The translations under genes were made by a program, and so were the position numbers. A stretch of 64,000 nt of DNA, from NCBI GenBank assembly GCA_030765055.1, contig CM060947.1, forward strand, positions 103,871,619 through 103,935,618, given 5' to 3'. The notes under the pieces are model-generated. The model was not told where the DNA came from, did no database searches, and was given only the letters and a program-made list of their open reading frames with translations. The DNA is from Mantis religiosa. Its lineage: Eukaryota; Arthropoda; Insecta; Mantodea; Mantidae. This document shows, in pieces, positions 41,502 to 52,116 of the stretch (the first letter of the stretch is position 1; each line of letters begins with the position of its first letter).

Positions 41502-44500
41502 ACCGGGGAAGTTGTGACCGTCATCAGACCCGATATAGCCAGGGGTTTGCCGTCGAGAAAATTGAACCGACCATGCCAGATAGTGAAGGCATCTGGCGTC
41601 ACCTTGCCCGTGGAGAGCGAGACCTTGATGCAGTTAACCTTGGAATGGAGTGCCTTGCATCTGTGGGTGTTCGTAACGGATGTGGCTGAGGTGATACTAG
41701 GACTGGCTGCCTTCAGGAGCCACGAGGCGACGATCGATATCCGCAGGAAGGTTCCGCGGCTAAATGGAGAAGTGGTGATGCTCTGGCACCCCATAGAACG
41801 CCTTGGAATCTGCAGGGTCATCCTGTGGGAACACGTGGTTGTTCCCACGAGAAGTGAGGTGGTTGTGACGGCGCGACAGGAAGGCTAGCGGACGAATAAC
41901 CTGATGCTGGACCGGAAGACGCCTGTACACGAACTCTGTGTAGCCAGGACATTGTTGCCGTGCCGAGAGGAGGTGCCGGTGAGGCGGCTCAATCCAACGG
42001 ACACCTATCACGACATCCAGGCTGCGATGGAGTTGGAGACGTTCGAGCCCACTGTCAGCGTAACGTCAATCGACAACACCCAGGAACCGGTGTCGACGCA
42101 ACACTGGAGCTCCATCTGGAAGGTTTACTGGAGAGGGCGGCTAACTATCTGACCGCAGAGCAGCTGGAGAAGGTTCGACAACTGCTGGGACGATACCAGC
42201 GGTCTTCAGCCAAGGCAACAGCGACTACAGCTGCATGGACCAAGTGCTCCACACATCAATACCGGTGACGTCCGGCCTATCCGGCAACCATCTAGACTCG
42301 TTCCACTGGCAAAACAAGTGGAGGTAGGGGACATGCTGGAGGACAGAATATCCAGGGGAGTGACTGAAAAGTTGACAGCCCTTGGTGTTCCCCTGTAGTT
42401 CTGATGACAAAGCAGAACGGCGAGCTACGCTTCCTTGTGGACTACAGGAAGCAGAACGCTATCACCAGGAAGGACTGCCTCCCCTTCCCCTGGATAGACG
42501 ACATCCTGGACACGCTTGCTGGTGCGCAGTGGTTTTTGACCCTGGACCTGAAGTGGGGTTACTGGCAGGTGCCTCTAGACCAGAGAGACAAGGAGAAGAC
42601 CACATTCTTGACAGGCCAAGGGCTTTTGCAGTTCACAGTTATGCCCTTTGGTCTCTGCAACGCACAAGCTACCTTCGAGCTCATGGAGTCAGTAATGAGA
42701 GGATTGACTTATGAGGCCTGCCTGCTATATCTGGACGTCATCATCGTCGGCATGGCATTCGAACATCATCTTGAAAACCTGAGCAGGGTGCTACAGAGAC
42801 TGCAGGCAACCAACCTGAAGCTGAACGTGAAGAAATGCCAGCTCTTCCGCAAGGAAGTCAACTACTTGGGCCATAGTCTCACCAACCAGGGTGGCCACAG
42901 ACCCAGAGAAGACACAGGCTGTGAGACATTGGCCTCGCCCGAAGGATAAGCGAGAATTGCGCAGTTTCCTGGGGCTGTGCAGCTATTACCACCCCTTCAT
43001 AAAGGACTTCTCCAACAATGCCAAACCCCTCACTCCCCTGATGGAACAACGGCCTTATGTGTGGATGGAGGATGCCGAAGGTGCTTTCCATCAGCGGAAG
43101 AAGACACTTTGCAGTGCTCCTATTTTGGCATTCCCACAACCAGGCAGCGCCTTCATTGTGAACACAGTGCCAGCGACCATTACATTGGAGGCGTCCTATC
43201 CCAGGTCCAACACTGCCACGAGTGAGTGATCGCATACTACAGCAAGATGCTGTCCAAAGCAGAGAACCACTGTGTCACTTGGCGAGAGCTACTGGCGGTA
43301 ATGAAGACCTTGGAGCATTTCCACAAGTACCTGTATGGTCAGCTGTTCCACCTAAGGACAGACCACTCCGCCCTAACTTGGCTACTCAGCTTTAGAAATC
43401 TGGAAGGCCAAACAGCCAATTGGATCCAGAGGCTGCAAGAGCATGACTTCACCTCCAAACATTGTAGAGGGAAGAGCCAATCCAACGCAGATGCCATGTC
43501 CTGAAGACCCTGCCCAGAACAGGGTGGTCAATGCACAATGCACAAGTCAAAGTGGTCACGGCAATGCCTAGGGACGGATGGGATAGTGCAGGCCTGAGAA
43601 GGGAGCAGCTGGCGGATGCAGACTTGGGACCACTTTTGAGAGAAGTAGAGGCAGGGACAAGACCAACCAGGGAGGACATTGCAACCAGAAGCGCTGCATA
43701 CAAATTGTACTGGGCTCAATGGGGTTCACTGAAGGCTCAAGATGGTGTGCTCTTCCAGGTATGGGAATCACCAGTTGGAAAGATGCATAGTTGGTACTTC
43801 CCCGGAGTAAGGTCCCAGAAGTCTTGGAGGAAGTGCATGCCGGTACTTCAGGAGGACACCTGGGAGCAAGCCGAACGATCGACAAACTCCGATAGCGCAA
43901 CTACTGACTAAGGTTCCGAGCAGGTGCTAAGAGATGGTGCCATCAATGTCAGTCACTGGCGAGTCGCGGCCCCCAGACTAGGAGCCGGGGTCGCATGCAG
44001 CAGTACGTTGGAGTGCCATTCGAAAGCATCGCTGTCGACATAGCTGGACCATTCCCAGTGTCCGACCGAGGCAATAGGTACCTGATGGTGGTCGTGCACT
44101 ACTTCACTAATGGCCAGAGGTGTATGCCATCTCGAATCATGAAGCAAAGACAATTACAGACTGCCTCGTGACGCAACTGTTCTGCCATTTTGGGGTGCCG
44201 TTAGAACTCCACAGTGACCAGGGCACTAATTTTGAGTCCAACCTGATGAAGGAGCTGAGAAGACTTAGGGTGAACATGACCCGCAAAACACCCATACATC
44301 TGCAGTCGGACAGCATGGTGGAGAGGTATATCAAGACCTTAGAAGAACACCTGAGGAAGGTCGTGGCCAGCCATCAGCGAGACTGGGACGTCAAGGTGCC
44401 ACTATTCTTGCTGTCCTACTGTCTTGCTCGTCAACACACGACACCACCGGGATGACGCCAGCCTGCTTAATGTTTGGCCGAGAGTTTCGCCACCCTTGTG

Positions 44501-44880
44501 ACCTGGCTTTTGGGAGTCCCTCGGAAGCGAAACAGCCAGCAACTGAGTATGTGGAGCACCTGGTGGACTATCTGCAAGACATGCATGAGATGGCTCGTCA
44601 GAATATACAAAAGGCGAGCGACAGCATGAAGACCCGATATGACAGGCAAGCAGTCAAGGTTTCCAGCGAGGTGACCTGGGCTGGTTGTATCGCCCTACTC
44701 GGACTAAGGGACGCTGCCCAAAACTTCAACAACCATGGCAAGGACCGTACCAGATGGTAAAGATGTTTAACGACGTGGTCTACTGCATCCAGAAGGTGCC
44801 CTGAGGAACAATGGTGGTACACCTAGATCGTCCGGCCCACTACGATGGTGTTGTTCGGGACGACCAGCCTTGAGGAGGGA
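41502..44880 (+). pseudogene. Gypsy G pol: protease, RT, RNase H, integrase (broken)
   Basis: The protease remainder reads VVTVIRPDIARGLPSRKL. RT reads LVDYRKQNAITRKDCLPFPW, LTLDLKWGYWQVPL and VMPFGLCNAQATFE. The catalytic YLDD has become YLDVIIVG, one Asp codon short, so the RT is dead by loss of a metal ligand. RNase H parts follow (FIVNT where FIVDTDAS is expected, YYSKMLSKAENHCVTWRELL, HLRTDHSALTWLL, SNADAMS). Integrase retains LHSDQGTNFESNLMKELRRL, then SMVERYIKTLEEHLRKVV and MTPACLMFGREFRHPCDL, but its HHCC region is frameshifted. Several frames are needed to read it. Confidence 0.8.
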
Positions 44881-44884
44881 GCAG

Positions 44885-45317
44885 TGTCGCCGATCGCATT
44901 GTTGCGAGGAGGCGCGGCCGATATGCACAAAGAGACAGATAGTGCAGCACGGAGATAAGAAGCTTGCCGAAACAGATAAAGATAGTGCAGATATAACAAA
45001 AAAACTTGCCGAAACAGATAAAGATAGATAATTGGAAATTTCTAGTGCTGTCTTGTTCATTCTGGAAATATGAGTAGAGGTATAAAAAGGAAGCCGGGGC
45101 TACTTGTTTGTAGAGTGGTAATCAGAACTGTGTGTGCATACAGCTGTTTTGAAAGTGAACTCTTTTGTTTGTGGATGGCGACCTTGGAAGATTGTATTTG
45201 TATATGTTACGTAATTCTGCTACTGTAAGGGTTGACGAAAGTGTGTGTCTATGGAAATAAAGAGCATTTTGAATTTCTGCAATTTGGACTTTTAATTCTA
45301 CCAATACATAAGTCACA
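44885..45317 (+). repeat. 3' LTR of Gypsy G
   Basis: It starts TGTCGCCGATCGCATTG right after the purine-rich GAGGAGGGAGCAG and ends GTCACA. It contains TATAAAAAGG (45080) and AATAAAGAG (45257) as likely TATA and poly(A) signals. Confidence 0.8.
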
Positions 45318-45902
45318 ATAATATAAAAATGTAAGTGAGAAAGCATCTAAAAATCGACTACAAATAGTTTTGTCACATTAAGTGTTAATCATTTTCTACC
45401 ACTTTTTAATGGTTTCCTACTTTAGCGCTGAACAGTTGGTGTTCATACTAAGTGCAGTTTCCTCTGCCATTAGAACTTAAACATTCACTGACTAAATCAA
45501 AAGATTTGTTCTAAGCTTAACACACCTGTGCTACAGTATAAGTTCACTTATACTTTCTGTGTTATGTTAAGTGTTAATTTGGTTCTGAGATAGCAACTCA
45601 GAAATTCACTAGTGTATTTCTTGTGTTGCAAGAAAATGGCAGTCATCCATAAAATTTTGTGATAAGCAGAAGCACATGCTTTTGTTTACATCAGCGGCAA
45701 AACTGGTTTAAATCTAATGTTTATCTGTATATATAACTAAACTGCACATTGCCTTAACATGTTCAATTTCACAGGCCTTTAGGCCTACTAGTGAACTCAA
45801 TAAATGATATCTAATCCAATTCACTAATTCACTATAACATCCGGAAATCTTGAATAAATTAGCACTATATAAATTGGTTACATCTTAATCAAATATACTT
45901 AC
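45318..45902. repeat. Intron; contains a third diverged copy of an unclassified repeat (about 45700-45860)
   Basis: TAATGTTTATCTGTATATATAACTAAACTGCA and later CATGTTCA words parallel 24030-24200. The rest is AT-rich without signal. Confidence 0.45.
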
Positions 45903-46057
45903 AATGTATTTTTAAAAATCAGAGCTCCCCCTCTTTCTGTCACTAAGTATGTGTAGGAACTATCAAAAGCATCTATTCCCAAGCTCACCAATTCCAGCAC
46001 CATAGCTGGATTCCAACAACCATGGATTATTCTTATCTTGTCAGAAGGAAGATGTTT
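45903..46057 (-). CDS. QTRT2: QTRT2 exon, TGT-like barrel core
   Basis: The exon is 155 nt. The acceptor on the minus strand is strong (TTTCTAATTCTTTCAG) and the donor is GTAAGTATA. It encodes 51 codons plus two bases: KHLPSDKIRIIHGCWNPAM, then VLELVSLGIDAFDSSYTYL and VTERGGALIFKNT. From memory, vertebrate QTRT2 reads [40 protein letters not shown] and CALTF over the same stretch, giving an unmistakable GxDxF(D/E)S and VTERGxAL match. In active TGTs this strand carries catalytic residues and the tRNA-binding surface; QTRT2 is the non-catalytic partner that positions tRNA in the heterodimer at the mitochondrial outer membrane. There are no stops or frame breaks, consistent with a functional gene. 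Confidence 0.94.
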
Positions 46058-47330
46058 CTGAAAGAATTAGAAAGTAAATTTTAAGACTTTAATCATCAAT
46101 GCTAATGCTCAGTATAAAGAGCAACGAGACTACACATCACTCTAATGGATAATGATGTGACATCTTACAATGATTTCAATGTGATATATGTAATGCATAA
46201 AGGTGACAGTTGTAAATCCTATAGAAATTCATACAGACAAGTGATATAATCTACTTATGCAATAAAACAGCACAATTATTACAAGCATATCAATGCATGC
46301 TGAGCTGTGTAATATTTCTTTTAATAGAAGACTTTTACACTGAGCATAAACGAACAACTTTATCATTATATATTATGATTAATATTATGAATTAATATTA
46401 TGATTATATGAATCATGTTATGAGATAACTTGATTCCTTATGACTGCTTTGGAGATACAAATATTACAAATATTCTAGTTGTTTGTTGAATCTTGAAGAT
46501 ATAGAATATAAAGTGACCAATTTACACAGTAAGAGGAAGAGGGGAAGAAACAAAGTATATTTAAAAGGGAAACAAGTGGAGTATTTGTATGTGTAACAGC
46601 ATAACTCAAAAATGGAAAGTCAACAAATACCAAACTTGGCATTTAAGTCCAGCCTCTACCAAGGATATGATATGATTTTCTCAAAACTGCTCCCACTACC
46701 CAAACCACTCTTTCAATGAAAAGGTTTTTGCTGATTTTCTTATTTTCCATCAGCAATTTGATTAAAATATCAAACTTCTTTATTTGCCACTAAATCATTA
46801 GCTCAATGCTAATATAAAAATCAGTCTTTCTTTTACAAATGCAACACTTCAAAATGTCTCTACAATGTTCCTTTAAGTCTCTGTAGCATGCATCCTTTGT
46901 GCTGCTATAATCTTTCTTACCTACACACATATTCTGAACACAACTCTGGTATTCAACGTACACTGCTGCTCTGACTACTGCTCACTACTGACCCACTATT
47001 CACTCTGACTGGTCCAGCTGTGCTGATTGCACTTTCTTACGAGGCTTTTGTCTCAGTTGTTTCACGTTTCCCCCTTTTCCTATATGGGTGCATGGTGGTT
47101 GCCTTGGCTTTCCTCTCGGAGTAACTCCGGGCAAGCGAGTCAAGGGAGCTGGAGCTCTGCTTTCATAGCGCGTGCATGGTGAGTAATTTGTTGCTCTATA
47201 TTTAAGTATCAAATAGGCCGGGACACCTACCCAAGTTTTCTGTCCGACTGAAAACGTATGGGTTTGTTATGTAAAGCCGATTGTCAATTTGTAACACCTG
47301 AAAGGCAAGAGTTCTAACTTCCCATTTGCA
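46058..47330. other. Intron sequence upstream of the QTRT2 exon
   Basis: AT-rich without recognised elements. The short more GC-rich patch at 47020-47180 has no identifiable content. Confidence 0.45.
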
Positions 47331-47345
47331 ATTAAAAGTATGTTA
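47331..47345. repeat. Left target-site duplication of PLE3
   Basis: ATTAAAAGTATGTTA, repeated at 52218-52232. The last 3 bases could also belong to the element end, so the duplication is 12-15 bp. Confidence 0.85.
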
Positions 47346-47497
47346 ATATAAAAATTATTTGTGGTTGGTTTATTGACACTCGTCACTTACTTTTTCATAT
47401 ATTTATGAGAGACTAGTTTCAAAGGCCCTGGCCTCCATTTTCAATCTCTTCCCAACTGGCATCTGTTGTTATCTGCTCTCTCTGGTGGTGGAACTAT

Positions 47498-48064
47498 TGT
47501 AACGCGAGCACTGGAACACCCTGTGGAACCAGCTGGGAACGGAAGGCAGGGGAGGACCGCGTTAGCCACACCTCCCCCTCGTTTGTCTTGTAGTGGTGAC
47601 AGGCAGTGGTTGGGAGGAAAAACATCAGTGTGCCGTCTGTTTCTGTCCACCTGGTTCCAGAAATTACGGAATCTGGAACATTCTCCTGGTCACTAGAAAC
47701 CGGCGATATTCCTATATAAAGAGAGTTACAGACAGACAGAGGGGAGTCAGTCAGTCAGTTGTTGGTTTGGTTAGTGAGTGTGAGTGAGGAGACAGTCGAA
47801 GTTCTTGGTGTAAGAGTTAGTCAGTGACGTGTTAATGAACGAAAAGATTGTGCAACGGAAGACTGTACGAACTGTGTATGTGTATCGGAGTTTATGTAAT
47901 CGCGAGTACAAGTGAAGTTGTAATGGACGAACTGGTGAATTGTAATTGTGTGCAGCAAGTAATTCTGTGTAATTGGCAAGTGTTAAACTGTAAGTCGGTG
48001 GAAATAAAGAACATTTTTGAGTGGTGTAATTGGACTTTTTATTTCACGAACCCACAAAGTCACA
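47498..48064 (+). repeat. 5' LTR of Gypsy F
   Basis: It begins TGTAACGCGAGCACTGG and ends GTCACA. It differs from the 3' LTR by about two substitutions and a 3-bp indel over 565 bp, so the insertion is very recent. CTATATAAAGAG (47714) and AATAAAGAAC (48003) are likely TATA and poly(A) signals. Confidence 0.95.
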
Positions 48065-48114
48065 CTGGTGTCAGGAAGCGGGAAAACAACATAACATCAC
48101 CGAACATTACAACC

Positions 48115-49230
48115 ATGGAGGCAGCATTAGAAAAGATTTTAGCGGAACTGAAAGAAATGAAGACGGCAACGGAAAACCTCGCTGCAAAAATAGAGACGGC
48201 CAACGACAACATCACCGCGGAGATGGAAGAAATGAAGGCCGAGTTAACCACAGAAATGAGAGCAGCGAACGGCAGTCTGGCCACGGAAATGAAGGCGGCG
48301 AACGAGGCTCTCGCCGCAAAGTTTGAGGAACGGTTGGCCGGCGTGAGGAATGACGTCGCGAACCTGGGCAAACGGAAGGGTCAAGTAGACGACCGCCTTA
48401 ATGATTTAGAGGAAAAGGCCGACAACATCGCAAAACCCCTCACCCGCCTGACGGAGGAAAACCGGCCTTATGTGTGGACGGAGGACGCCGAAGACGCTTT
48501 CCAGCACCCGAAGGGGACCCTGTGCAGTGCTCCAATTTTGGGTTTCCCACAACCGGGTGGCGCCTTCATTGTGGACACCGACGCTAGCGACCATTACATT
48601 GGAGGTGTCCTACCGCAGATCCAGGACGGCCATGAGCGCACAAGAGTGGAAGAGAAGGAGTGTGCCGCAGCAGTCCGAGTAGTTGTGGCAGTGCCTGCTG
48701 AAGGCTGGGATAGCGCAGGCCTGAGGAGGGAGCAGCTGGCGGACGCAGACTTGGGGCCACTCTTGAGGGAAGTGGAGGCAGGGACGAGGCCAACCTGGGA
48801 GGACATCGCACCGAGGAGCGCCACCTACAAGTCGTACTGGGCCCAATGGGACTCGTTGAAGACCAGAGTGGGCGTGCTGTTCCGGGTATGGAAGTCACCC
48901 GATGGGAAGGCGCAGAGAGGACAGTTGGTACTTCCCCGGAGCAAGGTCCCGGAAGTCTTGGAGGAAGTGCACGCCGGTACTTCAGGAGGACACCTGGGAG
49001 CGAACCGAATGATTCACAAACTACGGCAGCGCTACTTCTGGCTGAGACTCCGAGCAGATGCTGGTGGTACACCTGGACCGCCTCGCACGCTACGATGGGG
49101 CTGTTCGGGGCGAACAGCTTTGAGGAGGGAGCAGTGTAACGCGAGCACTGGAACACCCTGTGGAACCAGCTGGGAACGGAAGGCAGGGGAGGACCGCGTT
49201 AGCCACACCTCCCCCTCGTTTGTCTTGTAG
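48115..49230 (+). CDS. Chimeric open frame of Gypsy F: gag N-terminus joined to pol remnants
   Basis: From the ATG of gag (MEAALEKILAELKEMK) the frame is open for 371 codons. It has about 105 residues of heptad-rich coiled coil up to NDLEEKADNIAKPL. An in-frame jump follows into the RT/RNase H border and RNase H start (ENRPYVWTEDAEDAF, then FPQPGGAFIVDTDASDHYIG). A second jump enters the RNase H-integrase spacer (RVEEKECAAAVRVVV, then REQLADADLGPLLREVE), followed by the integrase N-terminal HHCC start (HAGTSGGHLGANRMIHKL). After LRADA the frame slips out of phase into the pol C-terminus and the 3' LTR. Junctions lie at short similar words (AACATCGCMAA, GATGCTG). Whether the protein is made is unknown. 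The coiled coil could co-assemble with full-length Gag. Confidence 0.75.
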   Translation: MEAALEKILAELKEMKTATENLAAKIETANDNITAEMEEMKAELTTEMRAANGSLATEMKAANEALAAKFEERLAGVRNDVANLGKRKGQVDDRLNDLEEKADNIAKPLTRLTEENRPYVWTEDAEDAFQHPKGTLCSAPILGFPQPGGAFIVDTDASDHYIGGVLPQIQDGHERTRVEEKECAAAVRVVVAVPAEGWDSAGLRREQLADADLGPLLREVEAGTRPTWEDIAPRSATYKSYWAQWDSLKTRVGVLFRVWKSPDGKAQRGQLVLPRSKVPEVLEEVHAGTSGGHLGANRMIHKLRQRYFWLRLRADAGGTPGPPRTLRWGCSGRTALRREQCNASTGTPCGTSWERKAGEDRVSHTSPSFVL

Positions 49231-49698
49231 TGGTGACAGGCAGTGGTTGGGAGGAAAAACATCAGTGTGCCGTCTGTTTCTGTCCACCTGGTTCCAGAAA
49301 TTACGGAATCTGGAACATTCTCCTGGTCACTAGAAACCGGCGATATTCCTATATAAAGAGAGTTACAGACAGACAGAGGGGAGTCAGTCAGTCAGTTGTT
49401 GGTTTGGTTAGTGAGTGTGAGTGAGGAGACAGTCGCAGTTCTTGGTGTAAGAGTTAGTCAGTGACGTGTTAATGAACGAAAAGATTGTGCAACGGAAGAC
49501 TGTACGAACTGTGTATGTGTATCGGAGTTTATGTAATCGCGAGTACAAGTGAAGTAACGGACGAACTGGTGAATTGTAATTGTGTGCAGCAAGTAATTCT
49601 GTGTAATTGGCAAGTGTTAAACTGTAAGTCGGTGGAAATAAAGAACATTTTTGAGTGGTGTAATTGGACTTTTTATTTCACGAACCCACAAAGTCACA
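49135..49698 (+). repeat. 3' LTR of Gypsy F
   Basis: 564 bp, starting directly after the purine-rich tract and ending GTCACA before the CTAT duplication. It differs from the 5' LTR by about two substitutions plus a 3-bp indel. Confidence 0.95.
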
Positions 49699-50962
49699 CT
49701 ATGAACTTTTTTGTCAAATTATCTGCTGGCGGGATTTCAAAGTTCATTACGCGATCCTTATTTTTCCAGATGAATATGTTTTCCCATGTTGTCAATCTAT
49801 TTTGGTTTATCACTCCTTTTAATAATTTTGGATTTGGATCAATGTCATGGTTTTCATTCCAAAAATGAAATGCTACTGCTGACTTGTCTTCTTGTTTCAA
49901 TCTGATGTTTCTAAAGTGTTCTTTGACTCTGGTTTTTACATTTCTTTTTGTTTGACCTATGTAGCATTTTTCACAATTCTTGCAATTTATTTGGTATATT
50001 CCAGATTTGTTACCTGAAGGAATTTCATCTTTTGTTTTTGAATTTAGTAATTTTAAAATTGAGTATCTATTAGTAGGTGCCAAGATGATATTTTGTTCCT
50101 TGAATATCTTTTTAAATTTATTAAATGTTTTTGGATGATATGTGAATGAACTGAATATGCTGTTGCTTTCTTTTTCTTTAATAAATGTGGTTGCTTCCTT
50201 AATGGTTTTCTTTAGTTTAGATTTTCTAATTTTCTTCAACACCAAACTTTTGTTGTATCCGTTTTCTTCTGCTATGTGTATTATTGCTTTTTGTTCCTTG
50301 AAATATTCTTCTTTTTCCATGGGTATGTTGACTAGTCTGTGTGTAAGGCTGTTTATTATTGCATGTTTATGTGTAATTGGGTTGTGGCTATTATTTTTTA
50401 TATAATTTTCTGAATGTGTTGGCTTCCTGTAAATTCCAAATTTTATTTTTGTATCATTTCTGATGATATTTAGATCCAAGAAAGGTAGTTGTCCATTGAT
50501 TTCCTTTTCTATTGTGAATTTGATAGTCCTTTCTTGCAGATTGAGTAATTTTAATGCATCATCTAAATGTTTACTTGGTACAATTGCAAAGATGTCGTCA
50601 ACATATCTATACCAAACCTTGAAGATCAATGGGAAGGACTTTTTAATTTGTGTTTCAAATGCACTCATAAATAAGTTAGCCAAAAAAGGTGAAAGTGGAT
50701 TGCCCATTGATAATCCTGATTTCTGCTTGTAGTGTTTTCCATTAAAGCTAAAGAAGTTTTGTTCAATGCATATTTTTGTTAGAGAAATATATTCTTCTGC
50801 TTCTATTGCTTCCATATCAATTGTAGCTAGCCATTTTTTTAACACAGTCTGCAATTTTTCTGTTGGTATGCTTGGAAATAAAGATGTGACATAAAATGAA
50901 ACCAGTCTGTCATTTTTGTCCAAATTTATATCTTTGATTTTTTCAAAGAATGAACAAAACAT
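49699..50962 (-). pseudogene. PLE3 inverted arm: RT (from motif A) and GIY-YIG, cut by Gypsy F
   Basis: The frame is open for about 420 codons. RT motif A is DRLVSFYVTSLFPSIP, where the second position of the usual Asp motif reads YVTS, suggesting a D to Y change in FDVTSLFP. Motif B is GLSMGNPLSPFLANLF, motif C is WYRYVDDIFAIVP, and next are QLPFLDLNIIRN and YRKPTHSENYI. The linker SFTYHPKTFNKFKKIFK precedes the nuclease core SGIYQINCKNCEKCYIGQ. Gypsy F replaced the last dozen codons. A missing catalytic Asp would make it inactive regardless. Confidence 0.85.
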
Positions 50963-52082
50963 TGAACAAAACTTCTTTAGCTTTAATGGAAAACACTACA
51001 AGCAGAAATCAGGATTATCAATGGGCAATCCACTTTCACCTTTTTTGGCTAACTTATTTATGAGTGCATTTGAAACACAAATTAAAAAGTCCTTCCCATT
51101 GATCTTCAAGGTTTGGTATAGATATGTTGACGACATCTTTGCAATTGTACCAAGTAAACATTTAGATGATGCATTAAAATTACTCAATCTGCAAGAAAGG
51201 ACTATCAAATTCACAATAGAAAAGGAAATCAATGGACAACTACCTTTCTTGGATCTAAATATCATCAGAAATGATACAAAAATAAAATTTGGAATTTACA
51301 GGAAGCCAACACATTCAGAAAATTATATAAAAAATAATAGCCACAACCCAATTACACATAAACATGCAATAATAAACAGCCTTACACACAGACTAGTCAA
51401 CATACCCATGGAAAAAGAAGAATATTTCAAGGAACAAAAAGCAATAATACACATAGCAGAAGAAAACGGATACAACAAAAGTTTGGTGTTGAAGAAAATT
51501 AGAAAATCTAAACTAAAGAAAACCATTAAGGAAGCAACCACATTTATTAAAGAAAAAGAAAGCAACAGCATATTCAGTTCATTCACATATCATCCAAAAA
51601 CATTTAATAAATTTAAAAAGATATTCAAGGAACAAAATATCATCTTGGCACCTACTAATAGATACTCAATTTTAAAATTACTAAATTCAAAAACAAAAGA
51701 TGAAATTCCTTCAGGTAACAAATCTGGAATATACCAAATAAATTGCAAGAATTGTGAAAAATGCTACATAGGTCAAACAAAAAGAAATGTAAAAACCAGA
51801 GTCAAAGAACACTTTAGAAACATCAGATTGAAACAAGAAGACAAGTCAGCAGTAGCATTTCATTTTTGGAATGAAAACCATGACATTGATCCAAATCCAA
51901 AATTATTAAAAGGAGTGATAAACCAAAATAGATTGACAACATGGGAGAACATATTCATCTGGAAAAATAAGGATCGCGTAATGAACTTTGAAATCCCGCC
52001 AGCAGATAATTTGACAAAAAAGTTCATAGTTCCACCACCAGAGAGAGCAGATAACAACAGATGCCAGTTGGGAAGAGATTGA
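50961..52082 (+). pseudogene. PLE3 direct arm: RT palm and complete GIY-YIG endonuclease
   Basis: The copy starts abruptly at IEQNFFSFNGKHYKQKS, just before RT motif B, and is open to the natural stop after ADNNRCQLGRD. It carries GLSMGNPLSPFLANLF, YRYVDDIFAIVP, the linker, the GIY-YIG core and the C-terminal tail. The first 15 codons of the longer open frame (from 50916) are antisense sequence of the other arm. RT motif A and the N-terminal domain are missing. Confidence 0.88.
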
Positions 52083-52116
52083 AAATGGAGGCCAGGGCCT
52101 TTGAAACTAGTCTCTC
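52075..52116 (+). ncRNA. Hammerhead-like motif with altered core, PLE3 3' end
   Basis: Stem I GAGA/UCUC, stem II (52087-52102, GGAGGC pairing GCCUUU including two G-U pairs), GAA, self-complementary ACUAGU as minimal stem III and C at the cleavage position all match the PLE1 candidate. The core reads UUGAAAA instead of CUGANGA, two transitions away, so cleavage is not expected. The mirrored copy in the inverted arm (about 47410-47450) has the same changes. Confidence 0.5.

Larger units (their letters stand above)
33741..45317 (+). mobile_element. Ty3/Gypsy element G, decayed, split by an I-like LINE
   Basis: The order is 5' LTR (approximate start), primer binding site, gag, protease, [LINE at 35494-41501], rest of protease, RT, RNase H, integrase, purine-rich tract and 3' LTR. 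Many stops and frameshifts occur. The two LTRs are alignable but obviously diverged, so the insertion is old or recombinant, and no matching flanking duplication was found. Gag and pol are of the same family as elements A, C, E and F. Confidence 0.85.
47498..49698 (+). mobile_element. Gypsy F: young, non-autonomous deletion derivative in PLE3
   Basis: The 2.2-kb element has nearly identical LTRs, a primer binding site (TGGTGTCAGG after GTCACAC), a purine-rich tract (GAGGAGGGAGCAG) before the 3' LTR and a 4-bp target duplication CTAT (47494-47497 and 49699-49702). The uninterrupted target (GGAACTATGAAC on the minus-strand arm) is preserved in the other arm of the PLE palindrome near 52020-52035, giving a built-in empty site. 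The internal region is only about 1.07 kb and lacks protease, most of RT and RNase H and the integrase core, so it must have been mobilised in trans. Confidence 0.93.

Noticed and set aside
47848..48114. Upstream extension of the Gypsy F frame as protein coding
   Set aside because: This part is LTR and primer binding site and begins at a non-ATG codon.
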